Assembly: GCA_949317995.1 (NCBI GenBank)
Contig: OX439043.1
Coordinates: forward strand, 58,793,339-58,857,338
From: Acholoe squamosa
Taxonomy: Eukaryota > Annelida > Polychaeta > Phyllodocida > Polynoidae
Length of the DNA: 64,000 nt
Direction: 5' to 3'
The translations under genes and the position numbers were made by a program. Position 1 is the first letter of the stretch. Every line of letters begins with the position of its first letter. Shown piece by piece: positions 44,359 through 54,157 of the stretch. The notes under the pieces were generated by a model. The model was not told the origin of the DNA. It was given only the letters and a program-made list of their open reading frames with translations, and did not search any database.

Positions 44359-47300
44359 GAAAAGACGGCACACATTAACATGCCTAATGAAGTGGTATGA
44401 TGATAATTTTGCAAAGATTGGACACAGAAAACAATTTTCGATTAACCATACAATTCGTATATCGATTTGAATTCAAATGCCCCCCCCCCCCCACACACAC
44501 AGACACAATTCGGGGTGGGCTCATTTCCCAGATTGACACGACAACTACGTTGGCTCCCTTTTTGCACTATTCCTCGCTTGAAAACTTACCTTTAATAAAG
44601 ATGGCGATGTCCACTATATGGCAATGCCAACTTAACCGAACAGATGTAGTCCATCAGGATGAATCTAAGTACCCCCACCTGAGTCTACTCACCTGCATAG
44701 CGCCTCTCCATCTTGAAGAGGTAGCGACGTAACAGACGCAGCATGATGTCTGAGTAACTCGTCTTCCTGTCCATGAGTGACTCAACCATTTCAGGATCAG
44801 GCAGGTCTCTGTTAGCTTCACGTCGCTGTAAGGCGAAGGGCAAGTAGACACCGATTAAGTCTATAGACCACTGGCTAAAATTTCTTGTGTTTCCGCCAAA
44901 CCCAATTAAAGGTACATGTAGTCTACACAGTTCAAACTTTCAGTTCGTGTTATGTCTGATTTGAGGCTATTAAAATTTCTCCCAGAAATTTTTCAACATT
45001 GCGTCCCTGCGTCCGCAGGCCCTGCATCCGCCTCTATCCCCATTTCGTAATACCAACTATTTTTGTTCTCTGTGTCGTCTAATATTATTAAATAGATATT
45101 GCATTTTCGAGAGATTGATTCAGAAAAACTTAATATAGGAGCCCATATTGAATTGCATTAGAACAGTATAGGTACTTACTTGAGAGATGTAGCCGTTATA
45201 ATATGCTTCTCCATCCTTGTTTACACTATGAGTGTTAAGAAGAGACATATTTTTATTTAAATTATGAGTCAAACCTAAAAGCATCATTTACATTTAGATT
45301 TTCCAATACTGCAGAGTAGAATACTTCGGCGTTGGTCAGCCTTGCTTTTGATATTGATATTTCCTGGCCAGCACTCTTTATCCTTAGACTTTTGCTGTGA
45401 AATCCATCATCGACATGTCGCCTTTTCCTTTTTTCAATTTTTTTTTCAAGTATTTATACAATTCTTACTGTTATATCAAATTTGAAATACTCTCAGTATA
45501 GTAAAAGTCCAATATAAAATAGAGAACAAACAGTAGATAGCTTCCAGAGCTATAATGTGCAGGACTAGAGGAAACAGCCTCTGGTGCCCTCTGGTGTCAA
45601 TCCCCAATACTACAATCTGCCATGTTTGATGTCATACGTGAAAGGGTAGATTCACCTTGAGTATACCATGCAATTATATAGATGTATACACTTGAGAATC
45701 CTGAGCTCTCTTGCTGTTCTTTAAATTGAGGTAATAATAACATGTATTTGAATTGTATAGTAATTCATAAAAGATCAATATACAGAATAACTGCAAACTT
45801 AAGTGTCCGGATCAAGATATGTGTCTACTTGAACCCAAGGTAGATCTACTCTATAAGTTTAGGTTTGAATATTTTACGAATATCACCTGAACCAGGTAGT
45901 GACGGCCCTGGCCATCTTGATGCCGGCCTTAGGGGTGGGAATGGTGTTGAATGGCACAGGCAGTGTACCACACTTGTCAATGTAGTTCATCCACAGTTTG
46001 GTGCGGGCAAACTTCCATTCCATGTCATTGTCCACCTGCGATGGTGAGATTTTGGTGTAAGATACATTCTATCACATTCTTCTAGACAATAATCATAAAT
46101 TTTTCGAAGTTTTGTACATGGTAATAGAACAATTATATATTGGGGAATTGGGATTCCCACATTGGTCATAACAATGCTGGTATTTTGATGACAATTGAAA
46201 TAAATGAATCGATACATGGTGTTGAAGAGTGGGTAAGTTGATCAGCGTCCACACCTACCTGTATGGCCTCGAAGGAGTGTGACATCATTGCGATAAGGAT
46301 GTTGACGAGCACGATACTGACGGCCACCAGGTAGATAGCAAACATGAGCAGCCCTATCATGTCTACCAACATGGTGCTCTGTGCTGCCGCACCTATCTCC
46401 CCTGTACAACATAAAGATATGAGGGGAATGATAATCATTATAATCATCTTATAAACTGGAGCAAGAATGAGGTTTAGGGAATGAGGTGCATTATGCTAGA
46501 TCAGTCAATAAAAGCTTTCATCAACAACAACAAGATTTGTCATAATGGTGCATGGATGTACCCCATGCGAGGAGCTCAATCATACATCACTCCTGAGAGG
46601 TCGACATGGCGCAGTAACACAATGTTTGGCTAGTACACATAGCAGACTCGCCACCCACTTGGCGAAAAACGTTTATAAACGTTTTGTCAACCAATTTTCA
46701 ACCAGATGAACCAATAAGGAAACCAATGAGTACGTTTTTTAACGTTAAAAACGTTTTTATGCCACGTGGGCAGTGTTGCATTAGTGCATCATGGAAGCAA
46801 AAGTGCTGTGACGCATTTTTCCCTTTTGCAAGAATGCATTATGAACGCGGTAAGTGGCTGGTGCTGCTTCATTCATGTCGTCCCCTTAGATATAAATTGT
46901 GTCATGATGAAACGATGCAATTTTCTCTTGCTTTGCATCAGTTTATGAAAGGGAAGACACGTAAATGGTAGGCACCATGCTGTAATTTACGGGTTGAATT
47001 AAGATTCCCATGCTGATTTTACGCTGGTTCATTCATTCCAAATAAGGCCTAAAAAAGAGGTTTGTTTCCAGTTAGGGTAGGAAGGGGTAAGACGCCCTTT
47101 GGGGTAAAAGGCCCTTTAGCTCTCATGTCTAAGGTACTAGCTATATACAGCCATTTAACACTTGGAAGTAAAGATTACCTCAAGGACACCTCTTTTGTAA
47201 GTTTTCATTATGATTGGCTGAGAAATAGTTGACTTATCAGACATTCAATATTTCATAACTGTTAAGATCATCATGTTCAATTTCAGATAAATAGAAAGAA

Positions 47301-50300
47301 AAACATCCTAAAATGTGCATGGTTTGTGGATAGCAAGTTAAAGGGGTAAAAAGTATTAGCTGAGGTGCTATAAGGCAAAGGAGTCATAAGTAGGCCACAA
47401 AGATACATTTTATTTACCTTCCCTTTTATTCCAACAGCTACATGGGCTTTTTAAGTGAACATTATCTAAGCATCGGAGCCATCAGCCTTTTGGCCCATCG
47501 TTGTGGGCATTTTACCCCAGCCTTTTGACATGTGGGGTAAAATGCCCCGCTTTTTGTCAAACATTCTAATGGAATATTCCATGAGGGTAGGCTGACAACC
47601 TATTCCACAATTATTATACCCTGTTCCATTCTTGATTAGTGTGAAAAATATGCATTAATTGGGAATTATTTTCTTAGGTGTAGAATTATGACTGTGAAAC
47701 AGTTCAACTATCTTGGTGTGATTATCGATAGTGATCTAAATTTCAAGTCTCACTGTAAGAAGGTTGAGTCTATGGTTATTGCTAAGCTATCACAGTTGGC
47801 AAATATTGTACGGTATCTGGATAAAGAAACAGCATTGAAAATTTATAAACATATGATTTTGCCAACTTTTGAATACTGTAACTATATACTAGACAGTGGT
47901 CCTGAAACTCTAGTTAACCATTTCGAAGTGATACAGAACAATTGTTTATGTATGTGTATGCGAGTAAGAGATCCACAAGACATGCATGTGGAGGAGTTGC
48001 TAGATGTATGTGATACTACACCGCTGTATGTTAGAAGGGAGCGTATGTTATACCTTATTATAGATCAGTATACAAATATTCCAGAGAATGTAATTGTCCG
48101 AGCCCATGAGTTGCGACGTAATAATAAATTGAAACTAAAGGTCAGTAGACCAACATGTGAATTGTTTAGAAGGGGGCACGTTAATATGGGATATATTAAA
48201 TGCAGATGTACAATGTCTAGAAAATAGAGATGTTTTCAAACGACGAATTACCAAGTTAATATGATCCTATATGTCTTATGAAATATATTTAGGTATACCG
48301 TAATCTCCCGTGTATAAGGCGCGTCTTATATGGGGGGTTTTACTTCTCATTACATCCACAAGGGGGACTCCAAGACCTTTCTTTTGATATGTTACATGCC
48401 CCCTTAGCCATAATAGGATATATGGGGGTGTCTATTTGAAAATTCATTCAGTAGAACCAAAGTTATGAATTTCTCATTTTTTTGAGAATTTTCCAAAACT
48501 CTAGGTGCGCCCTATACGCGGGCTGCGCCTTATATGCGTGAGATTACGGTATATGTCAGACATAAGAACTCAATTTTGAGATTCATGGAAACCCACTTGT
48601 TTATCTTCAAATGAATGATGAAATGTATATCTCAGTGACCTAGCTAAGTTTTCATTTATTATGGCTGATTTATAAGAAGAGTGCCATTGTGATGTGAGAT
48701 TTATTGACCAATAAACATGTTTTCAAACTCAAACTCAATGGTGGATTAAGGTGGGTCACTACCATTGAAACAATGTCCCTAGAAGTTCCCCATTTCTTTG
48801 GTCAGATGTTTTTTAGATAATCTAGAATACGATTTTGAAAAGAAAAGTAGGGGTCTTAAGCTACCTTTTTAAATATTGAATTTTCAAAAATAAAAGTAGT
48901 TTTTTTTAACCTAAAAATTAGAAAAAAAATATCTCAAGTTTGAGAATTTGTTTCTTAAATAATCATCAAACACAGAAATATGTTACCTCACATGATGAAT
49001 GAACTAATATTTGTTTTTACATGTATACTAGGAATTTTTGTTTGTACTACCATTACATTGCATTCTGGGTAAATTTCTCACATTTTGGCACCAATAAAAA
49101 ATCCTACTTTCAACCACTAGAGCTTTCTCAAATATGTTAGAAATATTGTTCCGATAATGTGCCTTTAATTGAAAGTAATTTCGATATGGGGGTCCCATGC
49201 ATAATTTTGGAGTTTTGGTCATTTGAAATGAAAAAAGTATGGGAAAGACTGACAAAAATCCATATTCAAAGCACACCATGACAGTTAAAACGGACAAATC
49301 CTTGGCATAAAATTGCTTCATTATAAGCCCTTGGTCATTGTGAACAGCCTACTACTTCTACAGTATTGTCTTGGTAATGTGAGGGCAATATATAATTATA
49401 AGGTACAAAAGAATGTTAGAGAATTATGAAAAAAATCTAGATGTAAATAATATTATGTCAAGATTTAAAATGTCATAAAATGCACAATTTTGAGCAGAAT
49501 TGCCCAAAATTCCTTGTGAATATTTAGGGTTTATACTTGTATGTGTATACCAAAATTGGTGTCATTATGATGAAGATAGCCTATATCCGCAGGGACATGC
49601 TCAGAAGGCTCAATTTCAATGGTAGCGACCCACCTTAATTGAATTTTACTCCAATTGAGATAAAGTTATTTTCTAAAACCAGTATACCTTGATTGTCTTT
49701 CATGTGAGATAATTTTACCTGAGTTTTGCACCAAATTAGCCCCAGGACCTTTCAGACTTGGACTATCTGGGACCTTTATCTTGAGACTTGTAAGTGGAAC
49801 TAGTCCGAATATGGCAAAGAACAAAGTGTGCACCGTCTGGGGAAGTCTGCAAACAAGAAAACAAGAGACAACTATGAGACAAAAGGCTGGAACCTAAAGG
49901 ACGAGTGGAATATTGTGTATGTAATGCAAGATTATAATGTGCTATATATAACAGTATGGAGAGAATCTCTAAGATTGGGATTGTGGCCAGTGCCTTGGAA
50001 AATGTTGAGGATCGATTACGACATAGCCTAGTTTATTTGCATGCACTAAGTGTTTCAGTCCCAATTTAGGTCCATAGATTAACATATTCTATAGCAAGAC
50101 AGCCTTAAGGAAAACTATTTGAATAATTAAGATATGGCAGGCATAGGTCTATTTCACCACGTCGACGAGGGCCTTTATAAAATGTGCTATGACCAATCTC
50201 GGTCCTACCCTTTAAACGTCTCAGAGGCAGCTGTTCTCGAGAGTCCGTTCAATGTGTAGGAGCCATAATAATGGTATAGGTTTGTCATTCCTACCATGAA

Positions 50301-51514
50301 AGCCAGCAGCACCTGCAGAAGAACATAACTTTTTCTGACTGGGGTCTATATATGTGAATACATAGAGAATTTATCTCACACGAGCATTATTATCAGTAGA
50401 CTATTATCATGTACCAAGAGGGCATTTGTCAATAGTGAAAATTAGCCCTCCAGGTGCCATTTAGCCTAAACGACGACTCTCTCGCTAGGCTTACGCTTGC
50501 TTCAAAACACACAGTAAGTTTAAACATGGACATAGAGCTTTAAATAATGTTTCTAAAAGATATTTCTAAAAACCAATAGCAGGGACGCTAGTGATTGTCA
50601 TTTTAGTATATTACAACAGACATGAGATCCAGTACATTGGTGTACCTTCGGACACTGCAACATACCAAAAGGAACAGCACCACAAAGCGTGTGATGTCTC
50701 CGAGCATGCGCCCTAAAGATATCTGTAGAGGCCCGAGCAGCTCATGTGACGGCATGACGTATGTGGTACGGGCGTAACTCATGACGTTGGCTACGGCAAA
50801 CAGGATGTCTGATACGATCTCAGGGTCCGTGGGTGACCAGTCAAAGCGCGCTAAGGAGGAATATCAAATGAAATAGAAGTCGATGATGGTGAGTCGGTGA
50901 ATAATTATAAGGTCGCTCTAAAACACATTAAAACTTGGTAGGGAAAAGGGCCTTTTTGGCGTCCAATATCAATATTATCATTATTGTTTTTCTCTTTTGC
51001 ATTCATGATTTCTACCAACGTTTTCTTTCCCCGAGTTGACCTTTCAGACTACAGTGGGGGTAGAGCAAATTTTAAACTCGCAAACCTGCACAAATGTAAT
51101 CAATTAGATTCTCAAAGTTGATAAGAATTAGTGCAACGTAAAGGATTGCTCAACTCGAAAATTCCATTTCCCCATCCCACATCCTCACATAAAAGTAAAA
51201 AAAATAAATAGTAAATGACATACAATACTTACATGCCCTGATAAAATATCCATGTGGTGAGTTCTCAGGATGTTCTGCCTGTTCCAGAACACCCTTTAGT
51301 AAAGTAACATCATTACTCATAAGGGCCTCAATCGCCCGCTCTGTTACATTGAGATGGTAGTCTGCCAACTTGATCCTGTACTGTGCCACAGAACGCAGGG
51401 CGTAGGAAGCAAGGTATAGGGCAATCAGCCCCCAGTCCATGAAGTTATAATATTGACGGAAATGTTCCAATACTCCAAGGTTGTAGATCTGTTTGCACTC
51501 AATCCATAGAAGAC
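43135..51514 (-). CDS. TRPC-family cation channel gene, ten exons (N-terminal exons outside window)
   Basis: Receptor-operated Ca2+/Na+ channel of the plasma membrane. Exons (minus): 51514-51233, 50850-50666, 50312-50209, 49846-49719, 46401-46259, 46035-45887, 45225-45180, 44825-44693, 44228-43947 and 43748-43135. All junctions are GT/AG and all phases agree. The product covers late transmembrane helices (LDW/MDW-type helix, then [12 protein letters not shown] linker), [17 protein letters not shown] (S5), the pore [16 protein letters not shown]6 [17 protein letters not shown], and the TRP-box region [15 protein letters not shown] followed by [13 protein letters not shown], diagnostic of TRPC. 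The tail has a LRLLRRYL motif, an acidic Ser/Pro/Thr segment, an Arg-rich stretch and a coiled coil. The pre-S1 ankyrin part would lie to the right of the gypsy element. Alternative: another TRP subfamily, but the EWKFAR block argues against it. Confidence 0.9.
43947..44228 (-). CDS. TRPC exon i (acidic tail)
   Basis: 282 bp. Ser/Thr/Pro/Glu-rich, low-complexity C-terminal tail, ending [11 protein letters not shown]. Acceptor TTTTTTTTTGCAG, donor GTAAGT. Its 5' side abuts a long GAAA microsatellite in the intron. Confidence 0.85.
44263..44360. repeat. (GAAA)n microsatellite
   Basis: About 95 bp of GAAA repeats, starting some 35 bp upstream of the exon-i acceptor. On the transcript strand this is a CU-rich tract. 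Confidence 0.95.
44693..44825 (-). CDS. TRPC exon h
   Basis: 133 bp. Encodes [20 protein letters not shown] and [20 protein letters not shown]; the basic amphipathic RLLRRY block corresponds to a conserved TRPC C-terminal helix. Donor GTGAGT. Confidence 0.88.
45180..45225 (-). CDS. TRPC exon g (46-bp exon)
   Basis: Encodes [15 protein letters not shown]. Acceptor AACACTCATAG, donor GTAAGT; phase 2 in, 0 out, matching both neighbours. Confidence 0.75.
45887..46035 (-). CDS. TRPC exon f (EWKFAR / TRP domain)
   Basis: 149 bp. Encodes [20 protein letters not shown] and [15 protein letters not shown], the family signature. Acceptor CACCATCGCAG, donor GTGATA. Confidence 0.95.
46259..46401 (-). 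CDS. TRPC exon e (S6)
   Basis: 143 bp. Encodes the S6 helix [20 protein letters not shown] and EAIQ. Acceptor TGTTGTACAG, donor GTAGGT. Confidence 0.93.
46650..46773. mobile_element. Short palindromic MITE (CCCAC..TGGC / AAAAACGTTT)
   Basis: Left GCCACCCACTTGGCGAAAAA then CGTTTATAAACGTTTTG; right ACGTTAAAAACGTTTTTATG then CCACGTGGGCAGTG. The two ends are inverted imperfect copies, with almost no interior. In the pore-S6 intron of the TRPC gene. Confidence 0.7.
47083..47545. repeat. GGGGTAAAA(T/G)GCCC-bearing element
   Basis: GGGGTAAGACGCCC and GGGGTAAAAGGCCC on the left, GGGCATTTTACCCC and GGGGTAAAATGCCCCG on the right: four related words in both orientations with a non-coding interior. Probably a MITE in the TRPC intron. 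Ends uncertain. Confidence 0.5.
47650..48737 (+). pseudogene. Broken LINE copy with TTTTCAAACTCAAAC tail
   Basis: An open frame at 47688-48227 encodes the RT C-terminal region: [57 protein letters not shown] and a terminal [13 protein letters not shown]. The YADD half is missing (5' truncation). The 3' UTR is interrupted by the nested element at 48296-48551 and ends ACCAATAAACATG-TTTTCAAACTCAAACTCAA. Antisense to the TRPC gene, in the intron between the pore and S6 exons. Confidence 0.82.
48296..48551. mobile_element. MITE with TACCGTAATCTCC TIRs nested in the LINE copy
   Basis: Ends TACCGTAATCTCCCGTGTAT then AAGGCGCG, and TGCGCCTTATATGCGTGAGA then TTACGGTA: inverted arms of about 28 bp with few mismatches, flanked on both sides by TA. 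Inside, another CGCCCTATACGCGGGC word. Non-coding. Related, older copy at 24199-24400. Confidence 0.85.
48750..49634. mobile_element. 885-bp TIR element with TTAA target duplication
   Basis: TTAA is present immediately outside both ends (48746-48749 and 49635-49638). The ends GGTGGGTC(A/G)CTACCATTG-AAA are inverted with one mismatch in 21. The interior is AT-rich with no long ORF. TTAA duplications occur in the piggyBac and Kolobok superfamilies; the GGTGGG start is unlike the usual CCC of piggyBac. It lies in the TRPC intron, 80 bp from the pore exon. Confidence 0.85.
49719..49846 (-). CDS. TRPC exon d (pore)
   Basis: 128 bp, phase 2 in and 1 out, fitting exactly between exons c and e. Encodes [19 protein letters not shown]. 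The position usually occupied by Trp in the pore-helix LFW motif reads Phe. Acceptor TTGTTTGCAG, donor GTAAAA. Confidence 0.85.
50209..50312 (-). CDS. TRPC exon c (S5)
   Basis: 104 bp. Encodes [20 protein letters not shown] and a short extracellular segment. Acceptor TTCTGCAG, donor GTAGGA (weak), phase 2 out. Confidence 0.85.
50666..50850 (-). CDS. TRPC exon b (helix and [11 protein letters not shown] linker)
   Basis: 185 bp. Encodes [20 protein letters not shown] then [19 protein letters not shown], a conserved TRPC block. Donor GTATGT, phase 0 out. Confidence 0.92.
51233..51514 (-). CDS. TRPC exon a (transmembrane helix and long loop)
   Basis: 282 bp, phase 1 in and 1 out. Encodes [18 protein letters not shown] and [20 protein letters not shown], followed by an about 60-residue hydrophilic loop that looks longer than usual for TRPC. 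Acceptor TCTATTCCACAG, donor GTAAGT. Confidence 0.88.
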
Positions 51515-51815
51515 CTGTGGAATAGACACAGGACAGTTGTATGATAGTATGATATCTCAGCTGACCTCTTAGATATCTCGGACATCTCAAACCTCAGATA
51601 CAAATGTTTAGTTCACATGTCATCACTGACATGTATAGGCAAAACCAAAATTTGTTTATGATAGTTAATCACTACCCCTGTACAAAAGTACAGTGAATAA
51701 CAGAAATATCTCACTCTCTTACAAAGACTTGTGTTTTAATTATTTATTTACCTATCTATCTATTATAGCAAATGTTACTTAAATCAGATTTATTTGCCAC
51801 AACTTGCCAAGGTGC

Positions 51816-52247
51816 TGTAAGGGTTTGTGGCCTTACGGACCTGGGGGGTTCGGGTCTTACGGTTCGGAAAGAAAGAGTAAGACAGTATTCCAAGTGTATG
51901 CCAACGGTTAGGTTTATTACTTAACGCACACTCACGGCTGCCGGATGATATCAAGGAGGCAGCTAATATTAAAAGACAATGGTTTACATGGTGTGGAGGC
52001 CAGAAGGGCCTCTGACGCAGCGGCTGAGCCCTGGGCTTTATATACGGACCCAGGTGTTCGTCGTCAGATGTCCCCACAGACCCGGATCGGTGCTGCCACC
52101 TATCCGGAACCTGAGGAACGTCCGACGACTCGACTCACCCGCCACGTCAGACGGTACCCAACTCCTATCGTTTAATAACGTGTACCTCTACACCACTCCC
52201 CCAGACATTTAGGAGGGTGTTATACATATAATATTACTAGGATAACA
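51816..52247 (-). repeat. LTR copy 1 (outer)
   Basis: 432 bp, TG…CA on both strands. In the minus orientation it starts TGTTATCC, has GTATATAAAG (TATA box, 52036-52045), then AATAAA (51913-51918), and ends CCTTACA: a coherent U3-R-U5 order that agrees with the orientation of gag-pol. It differs from copy 2 at about eleven positions plus one indel, several of them at CpG. Confidence 0.88.
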
Positions 52248-52249
52248 TT

Positions 52250-52682
52250 TGTAAGGGTTTGTGACCTTACGGACCTGGGGGGGTTCGGGTCTTACGGTTC
52301 GGAAAGAAAGAGTAAGACAGTATTCCAAGTGTATGCCAACGGTTAGGTTTATTACTTAATGCACACTCACGGCTGCCGGATGATATCAAAGAGGCAGCTA
52401 ATATTAAAAGACAGTGGTTTACATAGTGTGGAGGCCAGAAGGGCCTCTGACGTAGCGGCTGAGCCCTGGGCTTTATATACGGACCCAGGTGTTCGTCGTC
52501 AGATGTCCCCACAGACCCGGATCGGTGCTGCCACCTATCCGGAACCTGAGGAACGTCCGACGACTCAACTCACCCGCCACGTCAGACGGTACCCAACTCC
52601 TATGGTTTAGTAAAGTGTACCTCTACACCACTCCCCCAGACATTTAGGAGGGTGTTATACATATAATATTACTAGGATAACA
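52250..52682 (-). repeat. LTR copy 2 (3' LTR of the element)
   Basis: 433 bp, separated from copy 1 by just two bases (TT). TATA box GTATATAAAG at 52471-52480 and AATAAA at 52348-52353 on the minus strand. Immediately upstream (element sense) is the purine-rich GTAGAAA, a modest polypurine-tract candidate. Confidence 0.9.
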
Positions 52683-54157
52683 TTTCTACATGTCTAAACC
52701 TTTAGTAATAGAGGTACAACCATAGGTATAACATTAACACCAAATAAATTGTGAACCGGATGTCATATATATATATATTCGATAGTGAAATGTAGTTACA
52801 TATAACGATTAGGATGTTGAAATATTATACGAATTACTTGAGGAAGAGACAGTTATGTGAAACGGAACTGTCTATTTAATTATTATACTACATAATATTC
52901 TATTATATTTCAGGTATAATTAATAAGACAAGTAATATGAATCGTATACATGTGATGATGACAGCTATGTGTAACGGAACTGTCGATAATAAAATATATC
53001 ACATAATAACATCCGTATGTGTGTTTGTAGTATTGACACCACATTTGAATATGTAGTCTTAAAGAAGACTGTTATAGTAACATCACTATCTAATGACATG
53101 TCGTATATTAATATTATACGAATCCGTTAAAGATTCCGTGAGTAGTACGAATAGGGATATATATACCATACATTTAGAAAAAAAAAAGAAAAAAATTCAC
53201 GGTGTGGTAATGAATATGATAATGATATATTATCACCGTGTATCTAACAATCTTTATAGCACCAGATCAATATACTTATTATATAATTTTGTCTCGCAGG
53301 ACAATAATATGTGTTTTCTGGTGAGATTTAACGGATCTTATAATATGAATACTAATAATAATCAGAGATCCGTTTCAAGAAAATATTTATGTACCCGTAT
53401 CATAATATGTATCTAGTGGATATGTACATACATGTAATATTATAGAAAAATAGAAATATGACATTATACACAATATACAGGAATTATAAATGCTGCTGAA
53501 GTCTTCTGCTGTATCCTCCGGGTACTAGTAGGTAGGTGTGGTCAGCTAACCACGGGATGGACGTGCTAAAGTTTATAGTTTCCTTATGCAGAGTGAACAC
53601 GGTAGTTGATTTGGGGCAGCTACCCACAATCCTCTAGTAGTGCTAAAGTTTGTAGTATATCCGAATGGTGTAGATTTGTAGAATAATAGTCCGGATGTGT
53701 CAACTATGTAGAGAATGTAATCCTTTTTAAGCTTAGTTGACATGAGTAAAATAATAGTCCGATATAGGTTGATCCGGAAGTAATAGTAGTATTGATATAA
53801 GTCCATTCGGGAGTACAGATGAGTTGTAGAGGTAAATCGTAAAGTCCATCCTAGTAATTGGTTAGCACGGGTAACAGCAGGAGTCTGGAACTGGCATCCG
53901 GATACGTCTCACAGCAGCAAGTCTACTATCGGATTGTTCATGGATGAAGTTATAAATCCGAATAGGCTATTCAGGGTGCAATAAATGTTATACAACCTGA
54001 ATTATATAATAGACTGGTCAAAGGAACCCGGAACACATACCATAGGTGTTCATGCACTAGTGAATAAAACATTCGCAGACCTATAGGGTTCCGCAAAGAC
54101 TATATCTGGTCATTTGGTGTTGGAAAAAAAATTATGGAAGAAATAACCCTAGCATGC
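52683..54157 (-). other. 3' UTR-like region of the gypsy element
   Basis: AT-rich, non-coding. Contains two copies of AACGGAACTGTC (about 52860 and 52973) and of a TAATATTATACGAAT-like word. Its sharp change in base composition at the ORF3 stop is notable. Small ORFs here have no protein character. Confidence 0.6.

Noticed and set aside
51816..52682. Tandem repeat as a satellite or CRISPR-like array
   Set aside because: Two 432-bp TG…CA units with TATA box and AATAAA in U3-R-U5 order next to a gypsy element are LTRs.
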